A stretch of DNA of 64,000 bases from an uncultured Clostridium sp. (lineage in GTDB: Bacteria; Bacillota; Clostridia; Clostridiales; Clostridiaceae): contig URGW01000013.1 of the NCBI GenBank assembly GCA_900547475.1, positions 14,845-78,844 of the forward strand, in the 5' to 3' direction. The notes beneath the pieces were generated by a model that did no database searches, was not told the origin of the DNA, and saw nothing but the letters and a program-made list of their open reading frames with translations. Both the position numbers and the translations under genes were made by a program. Below are positions 36,575-45,007 of this stretch, piece after piece; the first letter of the stretch is position 1; every line of letters starts with the position of its first letter.

Positions 36575-37684
36575 TTACTCATTTAATAATACTTCTTTAC
36601 CTGTTTCTGCTGACTTATAAATAGCTTCAAGAATTTGAGTAACAACAAATGCTTGCTCAGGTTTTACAACTGGTTCTGTATCATTAATTATTGCATCTAA
36701 CCATTGCTCAGCTTCACGAATCCCTTCTGCTGAAGCTCCACCTTCAAAGAAATCAACTACTCCTGCAGGTGAAATAACCTTTTCCATTAATTGATTATGC
36801 TCAACAGTATTGTAAATTAATTCATCCTTTGGATAGCTTCCACCGTGATGAATTTCAGCTCCTGCTTTTGTTCCACAAAGTGTTGTAGATGCTTCCATAG
36901 ATTTTAATACATTTAATGCCCATGATGATTCTAAATAAATAGTTGCTCCATTTTCCATCTTTATTAATCCAAATGCTGAATCCTCAACTTCGAAAGTCTT
37001 TGGATTCCATGGTCCAAATACATTTCCTGCAGGTCCATCTTCTTGACCTCCCAACTTATAGAATACTTGTCCAGTTACTGACACTGGCTTATAGTTATTC
37101 ATCATCCATAAAGTTAAGTCTAATGCGTGTGTTCCAATATCTATTAATGGACCACCACCTTGTAATTCTTTGTTAGGGAATACCCCCCAAGTAGGTACTG
37201 CACGCCTTCTTAAAGCATGAGCCTTTGCAAAGTAAATTTCACCTAATTCTCCCTCAGCACAAGATGCATGAAGTGTTTGTGTATCATCACGGAATCTATT
37301 TTGATATCCAATAGTGAACTTCTTACCTGATTTTTTCCATGCCTCAATCATCTTTTGAGCATCCTCAGTGTTATGAGCCATTGGTTTTTCACATAATACG
37401 TGTTTTCCAGCTTCAAATGCTGCTACTGCAATTGGACAGTGTGCAACATTTGGAGTACATACATGAATAACTTCAATTTCTTCATTTTTCATCATTTCTA
37501 TATAATCTGTATAAACTTTAGCCCCTTCTGTTCCATATTCCTTTGCAGCCTTAACTGCTCTCTCTTCAATAATGTCACAAAATGCAACTACTTCATTCTT
37601 GTCAGAACATGCTTTTAATGATGGTAAATGTTTTTGATTTGCTATGCCTCCACATCCTACTATACCAATTCTTACTTTTCTCAT
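36575..37684 (-). CDS. Gfo/Idh/MocA dehydrogenase 1 (DgpA-like glycoside 3-oxidase)
   Basis: NAD(P)-binding dehydrogenase of 369 residues. Rossmann motif GIVGCGGIANQKHLPSL, EKP motif LCEKPMAHN, catalytic pair in LIDIGTHALDLTLW. In the human-gut C-glycoside pathway, DgpA of this family oxidises the C-3 hydroxyl of the glucosyl group (puerarin to 3''-oxo-puerarin) with redox recycling on a free sugar. The gene lies directly behind the TIM-barrel and DUF6379 genes, in the order expected for a dgpA-dgpB-dgpC-type system. The family assignment is firm. The substrate is inferred from the neighbours. Confidence 0.87.
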   Translation of the reverse strand: MRKVRIGIVGCGGIANQKHLPSLKACSDKNEVVAFCDIIEERAVKAAKEYGTEGAKVYTDYIEMMKNEEIEVIHVCTPNVAHCPIAVAAFEAGKHVLCEKPMAHNTEDAQKMIEAWKKSGKKFTIGYQNRFRDDTQTLHASCAEGELGEIYFAKAHALRRRAVPTWGVFPNKELQGGGPLIDIGTHALDLTLWMMNNYKPVSVTGQVFYKLGGQEDGPAGNVFGPWNPKTFEVEDSAFGLIKMENGATIYLESSWALNVLKSMEASTTLCGTKAGAEIHHGGSYPKDELIYNTVEHNQLMEKVISPAGVVDFFEGGASAEGIREAEQWLDAIINDTEPVVKPEQAFVVTQILEAIYKSAETGKEVLLNE

Positions 37685-37719
37685 TTTAACCCCTCCTAAA
37701 TATCTCCTACTTTTATTAT

Positions 37720-38772
37720 TTAATCTTCTATTGCTCTTCTTAAAGCTTCTTGATGACGTCTTACTTGTTCAACACTATCAACTTCATAGAAGTCATTTAT
37801 CATTCTATTTCCTTCATATTCTGTGCTTAAATAACCATCATATCCAGCCTTTTTATAAGCCTCTACAACTTCATTAATAGGAATAGATGTCTCTTTATAA
37901 TTTTCATTTGTGTTATAACATTTAGCATGTGTATGATAAATATATTCAATGTTATCTATAATGTCTTGTGGATCACACCATGTGAAACCAAAACTATCAG
38001 CTGCAAATGTTTTATCAACCTTATTGCCATTCATTTCTTCTATCTTTTTCATAAGCTCTGGCATACCATTTGCAACCATATATGCATGATGTGCCCTTCC
38101 AAGATTTTTATCATATTTTATTTTTGTAAATCCCTTTGCTACACGTTCATTAAATGCATCTTGAACAACTTTTACACACTCTGGATTAGCACCATTACGT
38201 AAAGCTTGTTCAACTAAAACATCAGGTATACTCTTGCAGAATATTCCAAAGTCTGGCATAAATCCAAAATGTTTTGTTCCTGTTCTTTTAATCATTTCCA
38301 TGTATCCATCTGCCCATCCTGAATTTAATGAAAATGGTGAATGAACTTCAATACAAATCTTTACATCCTCTTTTGCTGCACATTCAAGACTTCCTTCTAT
38401 AACATCCATTGGAGTTGATACTAAAGTTCTTAATGTCTTAAATCCAAGAGAACCAGCAATCTTAATATCTCTTTCCATCATTTTAATTTGCTCTTTTAAA
38501 GTAAGAGTACGGTTATCATAAATATGATTTTCTAGGAATGCATCATAACAAGTTGGTTCTACACCATACTTTTTCATCCATCCAAACCATTGCTCTTTAA
38601 ATTCATCTGTAATATTAGGAAACTCATCTATCATTTGCTCACCTAATAATTCTATCCCTGTTGCTCCTGCCTCTGCTGCTGCACGAATACAATCTTCTAA
38701 ACTCATTTTTCCAAGATAATATTCTTCTTGATAACTATATAAAGATACACTTCTTTTAATCTTGTTACTCAT
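37720..38772 (-). CDS. Xylose-isomerase-like TIM barrel (DgpC/CarC-like deglycosidase alpha subunit)
   Basis: A 350-residue AP_endonuc_2-type TIM barrel. Residues placed to bind a divalent metal are Glu142 in ICIEVHSPF, Asp174 in GFMPDFGIF, His282 in YIYHTHAKC and Glu318 in YLSTEYEGN. In characterised C-glycoside deglycosidases the catalytic subunit is a TIM barrel of this kind that carries Mn and forms a complex with a small DUF6379-like partner. The partner gene lies 15 bases upstream here. The complex removes a proton next to the 3-keto group and expels the aglycone by beta-elimination. AGGGGGAG precedes the ATG. Function inferred from pairing and family. Confidence 0.82.
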   Translation of the reverse strand: MSNKIKRSVSLYSYQEEYYLGKMSLEDCIRAAAEAGATGIELLGEQMIDEFPNITDEFKEQWFGWMKKYGVEPTCYDAFLENHIYDNRTLTLKEQIKMMERDIKIAGSLGFKTLRTLVSTPMDVIEGSLECAAKEDVKICIEVHSPFSLNSGWADGYMEMIKRTGTKHFGFMPDFGIFCKSIPDVLVEQALRNGANPECVKVVQDAFNERVAKGFTKIKYDKNLGRAHHAYMVANGMPELMKKIEEMNGNKVDKTFAADSFGFTWCDPQDIIDNIEYIYHTHAKCYNTNENYKETSIPINEVVEAYKKAGYDGYLSTEYEGNRMINDFYEVDSVEQVRRHQEALRRAIED

Positions 38773-38787
38773 ATTCTGCTCCCCCTC

Positions 38788-39177
38788 TTATTCACATTCA
38801 AAGTCATACTCACCTGAATTTACAAGAATCATAGGCATGTATGATGGTGCTATAGTTTGTGTTGATTTAATATGATGTTTACCTGGTGTTAATCCACCCT
38901 CCTTAAGTACTGTTATTGTTGCCCATTGTCCAAATTTCCAACGATAATCAATTACAGTTCTCATTTCTTCTAATGTGAAAGTTTCACCCTCTATTGAAAA
39001 TCTAATATTCTCTCTTGGATAAGATATACCATCAACTTCAACTTCAATATTTCTTATGATGGATAAACTAACTCCTCTATAATATTGAATTTTAAAATCA
39101 AATTGAAACCCAATTACTTCTCCATCTTTTATTGTGTTTTTAAATCCTTCTGGATTAAACATATTTTTTGCAAACAT
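38788..39177 (-). CDS. DUF6379 protein (DgpB/CarB-like deglycosidase beta subunit)
   Basis: A 129-residue all-beta protein with no signal peptide. Recognisable pieces are NMFNPEGFKNT, GFQFDFKIQYYRG, the stretch DGISYPRENIRFSIEG, FTLEEMRTVIDYRWKFGQ and a C-terminal GEYDFECE. These match the small beta-subunit family (DUF6379) that forms the C-glycoside deglycosidase with a TIM-barrel partner. The protein has no catalytic centre of its own in the known complexes and shapes the active site. ATG at 39177 is behind TAGGAGGG; an earlier frame start at 39198 has no such site. First gene of a four-gene operon (beta, alpha, dehydrogenase, TIM barrel). Confidence 0.82.
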   Translation of the reverse strand: MFAKNMFNPEGFKNTIKDGEVIGFQFDFKIQYYRGVSLSIIRNIEVEVDGISYPRENIRFSIEGETFTLEEMRTVIDYRWKFGQWATITVLKEGGLTPGKHHIKSTQTIAPSYMPMILVNSGEYDFECE

Positions 39178-39340
39178 TTTTACCCTCCTATCTCCCAATT
39201 AATGGCCTTTCTTTATATTTATTTTAACTTTTATAGTAATCGTTTTATTTTCTCTATTTAAACAAATCACATATTTATTTAATCTTTTTTAGCCTTCAAG
39301 TGAATATTTTTACAAAATGACAATTATTCATGTATAATTT

Positions 39341-40519
39341 TTATCTTTTTTCCTGCTGAGCGTGATTTTCTTCATTTCTAAGTACAAAAACATATGTTAT
39401 GCAGCCAAGTAGTAACATTCCAACTATACTAACCATATAAATATTAATTACGCTATCTGATCCTAAAGCTAATTTACTAATATAATTAACTACAATTGGT
39501 GATAAAAGACATCCACATCCATTAAATACATTAAAAATTCCACTTGCCTTTGCTACAGCATCTGTTTTTACAAAACTAGATAATAATAATGTTGCCATTG
39601 CCATAAATGAACTTAACGCAATTCCAGCAAAAGCACATCCAACAAATATTCCTATCATATTATTTTTGAAAACTATCAACACTATATATGCTGCTGCTCC
39701 AATAAAGACTGACGCTGGAAGCGTATGTTTTTTTAATATTCCTGTAACTTTAGCAAATAACATTCCAGATAACAATGCAAATATTGCATTTACTCCATTT
39801 GCTATTCCAGCAATTCCACTTCCTGCTTTAAACAAATCTGCCAAATATATACCTATATTAGTAGTAAACACAGTGATAAATAAAGAATCAAAAAATGCAA
39901 TAACAGATATTTTATATACTTTGCTATTTAATTTCATATTTTTATCACTTAAATTTTTATCTAAATTTCCTTCCGGTAAAGCTCTTATTATAATAAATAT
40001 TGCAATCAATATTTCCAAATGAATTAAAAAATAATACTGGTATCCAAATGATCCAAGAAATCCACCAAACAAGTTTACTACAAATGCTCCAATTCCCATT
40101 CCTGTAACATGAAGTCCTAAATAGGCTGGACGTTTGTCATATTCAACATATTCTGCTATTATTGCTGTATTTAATGGTGATACAATACCAAATCCAAATC
40201 CCATTAAAAGACGAGAAAAAAATATAACTCCATACTGTCCAAAAAAGAAAGGCAAACATCCGCAAACTACCAAAATTATAAACCCTATTAATATAAGCTT
40301 TTTCTTAGACAATTTTGTTGTCATCCAGCCTATTGCCATAGCCCCTACCATTACTAAAACTTGACTTATAGTTTGTAATAACTGTATTCCGCTTGTCCCC
40401 TGAGTAAATTGTTCATTGAGTACTCCTAAAATTGGAGCAACTCCCGCAATATTTAGTCCCAATATAAATGCAATAGTAAATACTGAAATTTTTATTTTAT
40501 TTAATGATTTATTTTTCAT
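39341..40519 (-). CDS. MFS transporter
   Basis: Twelve-helix major facilitator of 392 residues. The loop 2-3 motif is degenerate (GWMTTKLSKKKL) and the motif FGFGIVSPLNTAIIAEYVEYDKRPAYLG follows, so it belongs to the drug/organic-anion-like side of the superfamily rather than to the GPH group. Next to a deglycosidase operon it may export an aglycone or import a small aromatic or sugar. It lies about 60 bases behind the NuoF-like gene, beyond a hairpin, and about 160 bases before the DUF6379 gene. The substrate is not known. Confidence 0.85.
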   Translation of the reverse strand: MKNKSLNKIKISVFTIAFILGLNIAGVAPILGVLNEQFTQGTSGIQLLQTISQVLVMVGAMAIGWMTTKLSKKKLILIGFIILVVCGCLPFFFGQYGVIFFSRLLMGFGFGIVSPLNTAIIAEYVEYDKRPAYLGLHVTGMGIGAFVVNLFGGFLGSFGYQYYFLIHLEILIAIFIIIRALPEGNLDKNLSDKNMKLNSKVYKISVIAFFDSLFITVFTTNIGIYLADLFKAGSGIAGIANGVNAIFALLSGMLFAKVTGILKKHTLPASVFIGAAAYIVLIVFKNNMIGIFVGCAFAGIALSSFMAMATLLLSSFVKTDAVAKASGIFNVFNGCGCLLSPIVVNYISKLALGSDSVINIYMVSIVGMLLLGCITYVFVLRNEENHAQQEKR

Positions 40520-40558
40520 AATTCTCCTCTTACCTCTTAACCATTTTTTTGTATTTTA

Positions 40559-40580
40559 AAAGGTGGCTTTTGCCACCTTT
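40559..40580 (-). terminator. Short hairpin after the NuoF-like gene
   Basis: A 9-base GC-rich perfect stem (40559-40567 and 40572-40580) with a four-base loop directly after the stop. The T-tract behind it is weak, so it may only attenuate transcription into the MFS gene. Confidence 0.6.
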
Positions 40581-40582
40581 AG

Positions 40583-41722
40583 TTATTTAAACATTTTACA
40601 TTTAGTAAGTCTGTCTGGAAGTCTTGGAACCTTTCCTGTTATTTTCTTAATAGCTCCAGCTTTACATTTAGATATACATTTACCGCATTTAGTACAATCT
40701 AAATCATATAACATATGAATATATCCTTTTCTTCCATCTATACATCCTAAGCTGCAAGAAGATATACATTCTTCACATCCTATACATAACTTTGGATCAA
40801 TATAAATATTTTCGTTAGATATACAAACTCCAGAACTACACTTTTTCTTTTTAATATGATCTAAATAATCTACCTCTCTAATTTGTAAAGATGATAATAC
40901 TGATTCTGCAACTTCATCTCCTAAAGAACAATTTCCTGAAATATTCATAGCTTCTCCAATTTCCTGCATAAGAGGTATATAAGTTAACTTTCCTTTTCCA
41001 ATACTAATCTCATCCATCATAGTATTTAATTGAATTAAACCTTCTCTACAGAATAAACATTTTCCGCATGATTTTTCACGATATTCTAATATTTCTTTAT
41101 TTGCTTCATGTATAATGCAGCTATTTTCATTGAAAGTATTTATTGTTCCATTAGTTATTGATACCTGCTCTATATTTTTTTCAACTATAGATTGATCAAA
41201 ATATCTATTTCCTACTTCAAGGAATTTTATATTATTAATATTCTCTTCTAAAAGTTCTGAAATTTTTGTTCCATAAGCTACTTTTCTTAAACCTTCTGCA
41301 TTTATACTTACATAAGAAAAATTTATATCATCCCCTCTAAGTAAGATAGCTATTTTTACCACATGTTCAAAATGACATAAAAGATTATTTCTATTTTCCC
41401 TCCTATTAATTAAACCACTTTTTATTACTATTCCATTTTCTTTAAGCTCATTTATCACATTATCACTTAATCTATTATTTTTTTCTGGAAGATATATTTG
41501 CATTTCACTTGCATAAGATGTATCTCTTAAAAACTTAATTCCTTCTATAAATAACTCTGTATCTATTTCAAGAATTTCTAATAATGAATGTTTTAAATCA
41601 CTATTATATAAACCTACTACAACTTTTTCTATTTTCTCTGGAATAGAAATATATTTAGAGTCAGTAACCTTTTCAAATACATTTACTAATTGAATCTTAT
41701 TTAGTATCTCAATAGTATTCAT
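40583..41722 (-). CDS. NuoF-like iron-sulfur protein without recognisable NADH/FMN half
   Basis: A 379-residue protein. Residues from about 215 onward resemble the C-terminal region of NuoF/HydB: SCGKCLFCREGLIQL and the later SGNCSLGDEVAE, which together supply the four Cys of a 4Fe-4S cluster. Two ferredoxin-type 4Fe-4S motifs follow, CIGCEECISSCSLGC and CTKCGKCISKCKAGA. The first about 200 residues show no GxGGxGFPTG nucleotide/FMN signature and are poorly conserved. It probably acts as an electron-wiring partner of the flavoprotein encoded three bases upstream, rather than as an NADH dehydrogenase by itself. The electron donor and acceptor are unknown. Confidence 0.75.
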   Translation of the reverse strand: MNTIEILNKIQLVNVFEKVTDSKYISIPEKIEKVVVGLYNSDLKHSLLEILEIDTELFIEGIKFLRDTSYASEMQIYLPEKNNRLSDNVINELKENGIVIKSGLINRRENRNNLLCHFEHVVKIAILLRGDDINFSYVSINAEGLRKVAYGTKISELLEENINNIKFLEVGNRYFDQSIVEKNIEQVSITNGTINTFNENSCIIHEANKEILEYREKSCGKCLFCREGLIQLNTMMDEISIGKGKLTYIPLMQEIGEAMNISGNCSLGDEVAESVLSSLQIREVDYLDHIKKKKCSSGVCISNENIYIDPKLCIGCEECISSCSLGCIDGRKGYIHMLYDLDCTKCGKCISKCKAGAIKKITGKVPRLPDRLTKCKMFK

Positions 41723-41725
41723 TTA

Positions 41726-43843
41726 TTACTTCACCCCCTGTTTCTCAACATAGTCTGACCATAATCTAGGCCTTGTTATTTTGCATCTTAAATCACATTG
41801 TAAACATCTAGAGGCTTCCTTTTGAATATCAGAAGAACATATTCCATGATCAATTAAACCAAAATTATCTTGACGCTCTTCTGACTTTTCAATTCTAGTT
41901 TCTACTCTTTTCTCATAACCAAACCCGCCTATAACTCCAATATAATTAGCTACTTCTTCCTCGGGAGCAAACTTTTCAGAAATATCTCCATCTCCACCTA
42001 AATATTTATCAATTTCACTAGCTGCTTGTCTTCCTGATTCAATAGCTTGAATTACAGATTTAGTACCATATATCGTATCTCCCGCTGCAAATATTCCTTC
42101 AACTCCAGTCATAAGAGTTTTCTCATTAACTAAAATACTATTAGTCCTTCCAAGCTCTAATCCTACTTCTTCATTAATATCACTTCTTTGTCCTACAGCA
42201 AAAATTACTGTATCCGCTTCTATAGTCATTTGTGAATTTTCTTCTTTTTCAATTATTGCACGTCTATTCTCATCAAAAGTAAATGACTTAACATTCATAA
42301 ATGTTACCCCTGTAACTTTATCTGATCCATTTATACTTTCAAAAGTCTTTGCTGGATGTACAAAAATCCCTTCTTCCTGTGCTTGTACAATTTCTTCTTC
42401 ATCTGCAGTCATAACATCTCTTGCTTCTAAACAAGCTAAATGAATTTCTGATGCACCTAATCTTTTAGCTGTTCTTGCACAGTCAAATGCAACATTTCCT
42501 CCACCTAATACAACAACTTTTTTACCCATTCCAGTTTCTTTTCCCATACTAGCATTTCTAAGAAAATCAATATTTAATAACGTTCCTTCTAAATCATTTC
42601 CTGCTATAGGAAGCTTAACACCCTTATGAGTTCCAATTGCCATTAATACAGCATCATAATCATTTTTTAATTGAACAGGATTTTCAACTCTTTCATTTAC
42701 TTCTATTACTACTCCAGTATCTGCAATTACCATCGCTTCTTCTGCAATAACATTTCTAGGAAGCCTATACTCAGGAATTCCATAAGACATCATTCCTCCA
42801 ACTGTTGGCAATGCTTCTTTAAGTGTTACGCTATGACCTTGCTTTCTAAGATAATAAGCTGCAGTAAGTCCTGCTGGGCCTGCCCCTACAACACATACTC
42901 TTTTATCTGTATCAGGTAATTGTTTTCCTCTTTTTCTCCAATACCTTCCTGTATCATGTTCTGCTGCATATCTCTTTATATTTCTAATAGACATAGCTTC
43001 ATTTACTTCTAATCGCTTACATTGCATTTCACATTCATGATTGCAGATATGTCCTAATACCTTTGGAAATGGAACTTTTTCACGAATTACAGCTGCCGCT
43101 TCATCATATTTTCCTTCTTTAACAAATCTTATATATCTTGGTATATCCGTATGGGCTGGGCATGCATTACGACAAGGTACTAATGCTTCTTCACGATTAC
43201 TTGATATTTCACTTAACTGTTTCTTATCACGAATTGCTCCAGTAGGACATACTTCAGCACAAGCTGTACAAAAACGGCAATCTTCATCTTTTAAAAGCTT
43301 ATCATGTAATGTAGAAATGCAAGTCTCCATTCCTTTCTTCTTGTACTGTAAAACTCCTACTCCTCTTAATTCATTACATGCTCTTACACATCTACCACAT
43401 AATATACATCTATTCATATCATGAACTAATAACGGATTTTCTTTCTCTGGTTCAAATCCCTTATTACGAATCTTCATTCTTGAATTATTTGCACCTATAT
43501 ATTGAATTACTGTTTGCAATTCACAATTACCATATTTAGGGCATGTAGTACATTCTTCTGGATGTCCTGCTAATATAAGTTCTAAAGAAAGATTTCTCAA
43601 TTTATTTATTCTTTCACTTTTCGTATTAATTACCATACCTTCATAGGGTTTTAAGGTACAAGATGTCACCACTTCCTCTTGTCCTTCAACTTCTACCAAA
43701 CATAATCTGCAAGAACCTATGTCCTCTAAATCAGGATGATGGCACAAATGGGGAATATATATTTCATTTTTCAATGCGCATTCTAATACATTTTCACTTT
43801 CTGATACTTGTAGCTTTTTCCCATCGATAACTATACTAACCAT
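41726..43843 (-). CDS. 2Fe-2S / NuoG-like / GltD-like flavoprotein
   Basis: A roughly 705-residue electron-transfer flavoprotein. The N-terminal 2Fe-2S domain has HLCHHPDLEDIGSCRLC, then the NuoG His-Cys region (GHPEECTTCPKYGNC), two 4Fe-4S motifs (CILCGRCVRACNE and CRFCTACAEVCPTG), and a GltD-type module. That module starts with CNHECEMQC, has the FAD motif VCVVGAGPAGLTAA and the NAD(P) motif VVVLGGGNVAFDCAR, and ends GIFAAGDTIYG. This resembles NfnB/GltD-type NAD(P)H oxidoreductases fused to a hydrogenase-like ferredoxin part. ATG at 43843 has AAGGGA upstream. It is coupled to the NuoF-like gene and follows the flavodoxin-like gene, so the three form a redox unit. Confidence 0.85.
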   Translation of the reverse strand: MVSIVIDGKKLQVSESENVLECALKNEIYIPHLCHHPDLEDIGSCRLCLVEVEGQEEVVTSCTLKPYEGMVINTKSERINKLRNLSLELILAGHPEECTTCPKYGNCELQTVIQYIGANNSRMKIRNKGFEPEKENPLLVHDMNRCILCGRCVRACNELRGVGVLQYKKKGMETCISTLHDKLLKDEDCRFCTACAEVCPTGAIRDKKQLSEISSNREEALVPCRNACPAHTDIPRYIRFVKEGKYDEAAAVIREKVPFPKVLGHICNHECEMQCKRLEVNEAMSIRNIKRYAAEHDTGRYWRKRGKQLPDTDKRVCVVGAGPAGLTAAYYLRKQGHSVTLKEALPTVGGMMSYGIPEYRLPRNVIAEEAMVIADTGVVIEVNERVENPVQLKNDYDAVLMAIGTHKGVKLPIAGNDLEGTLLNIDFLRNASMGKETGMGKKVVVLGGGNVAFDCARTAKRLGASEIHLACLEARDVMTADEEEIVQAQEEGIFVHPAKTFESINGSDKVTGVTFMNVKSFTFDENRRAIIEKEENSQMTIEADTVIFAVGQRSDINEEVGLELGRTNSILVNEKTLMTGVEGIFAAGDTIYGTKSVIQAIESGRQAASEIDKYLGGDGDISEKFAPEEEVANYIGVIGGFGYEKRVETRIEKSEERQDNFGLIDHGICSSDIQKEASRCLQCDLRCKITRPRLWSDYVEKQGVK

Positions 43844-43877
43844 TACTTGTCCCTTCTTTCTGTAGCCACCTATAATT

Positions 43878-44828
43878 TTAATAAGTTGATTCAAAGTTTT
43901 TATAAGGTTCCATTAACTTTGGGATTTCTTCCTTATAAGTTTGTAACTTTGGAATTATAACTTTCATCATATCTTTTAATTCATAATAATGTTCATATAA
44001 ACCATTCATAGTATTACGAGCTCTTTCTTGTTCTTTCTTTGAAAATTCAACCTTAATCTTTCCATCTTCAATAGAAAGCTCACCTTTAATTCCACAAAGA
44101 GGACATTCAACGTCTGTAGTATCTTCAATAGAAATAATTTTATTATGGCATACTGGACATACACCTTTATCTCCCCACCACTCTATTTCTTCTCTCTTTT
44201 TACCTACTGAATTTACTAAATGCTTTCCTAAATCCGAAACTTTATCAAGGAATGGCTTGTCCAATACTGGATTAGTTCTATGTCCCATATCATATGCATC
44301 TAATTGACCTACTACGTTCATAGCTACTGACATACCAAACATATGGAAATTAGGTAATCCCATTGATACCCAGTTTGGAGTATGTGCTCCACCTACTGAT
44401 ATATAAGCTACATATCTATCCCTAAATAACCTTTCATCAAGTAATTCTTCAGCACCTTCTTTAATTCTCTTCTTTTGCTCTTCTGTTGCAGCTGCTAAAT
44501 CATGTGCCGCTCCAAATCTATCAATAAAATTCTTTAATTGCCCTACTGGTGCTATAGAATAAACTGGTGCAACAACAACTATTCCATCTGCATCAAGGAT
44601 ATCATTTTCTAATTTTAAATAATCATCCTTAAGTATGCATTTAATTTGTTTCCCTTTATCTCTTAATACTGAACATGCTCCACATCCTTTACAATGTCCA
44701 ATTTGCATATCCATTGTATTTACAAATTTCACTTCTGCTCCAGCTTCCTTTGCTGCAATTAATGTATGTTTTGCTAATATATCACAATTATGATTGTGTC
44801 TTCCCATTGATATTGCTAAAATCTTCAT
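43878..44828 (-). CDS. Flavodoxin-like NAD(P)H oxidoreductase with zinc ribbon, copy B
   Basis: A 316-residue paralog of the protein at 31714. It has the FMN-loop start MKILAISMGRHNHNCD, a Cys-rich site (CKGCGACSVL), APVYSIAPVGQLKNFIDRFG, and a C-terminal zinc ribbon (CPVCHNKI plus CPLCGIKGE). The shared unusual architecture and position in one locus imply gene duplication and different redox partners. It is first in the redox operon, immediately upstream of the 2Fe-2S/GltD-like flavoprotein, so NAD(P)H-derived electrons are the likely source. The final acceptor is not evident. Confidence 0.83.
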   Translation of the reverse strand: MKILAISMGRHNHNCDILAKHTLIAAKEAGAEVKFVNTMDMQIGHCKGCGACSVLRDKGKQIKCILKDDYLKLENDILDADGIVVVAPVYSIAPVGQLKNFIDRFGAAHDLAAATEEQKKRIKEGAEELLDERLFRDRYVAYISVGGAHTPNWVSMGLPNFHMFGMSVAMNVVGQLDAYDMGHRTNPVLDKPFLDKVSDLGKHLVNSVGKKREEIEWWGDKGVCPVCHNKIISIEDTTDVECPLCGIKGELSIEDGKIKVEFSKKEQERARNTMNGLYEHYYELKDMMKVIIPKLQTYKEEIPKLMEPYKNFESTY

Positions 44829-44958
44829 ATTTCATTTCTCCTTTAAAATTCATATTTGCTATAATATTATTTTAATTTATATTTACCTTTGGCTCTTTAC
44901 CTAAAATATTGTAATCAAATATATTTTTTAACCTTAAATAAAGGTTTGTAACTATAAA

Positions 44959-45007
44959 AAAGAAAATAGGACAAAAATTAATACATTTATTTTGTCCTAT
45001 TTTCTTT
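44959..45007 (-). terminator. Terminator with AGGACAAAAAT motif, 2
   Basis: An 18-base perfect stem (44959-44976 and 44990-45007) with a 13-base loop, followed on the minus strand by TTTTT. It ends the AraC-GH39 transcript and contains the same AGGACAAAA arm as the terminators at 33909 and 49219. Confidence 0.85.

Noticed and set aside
37400..38202. Open frames on the plus strand rich in Cys, Phe and Ile
   Set aside because: They mirror the dehydrogenase and TIM-barrel genes and have no start signals.
43041..43424. Plus-strand frame across the flavoprotein gene
   Set aside because: Antisense to the Cys-rich NuoG-like part; composition reflects the complement of the iron-sulfur motifs.
40583..43843. 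Respiratory complex I or hydrogenase operon
   Set aside because: Only NuoF- and NuoG-like parts are present; no membrane subunits or H-cluster protein are nearby.
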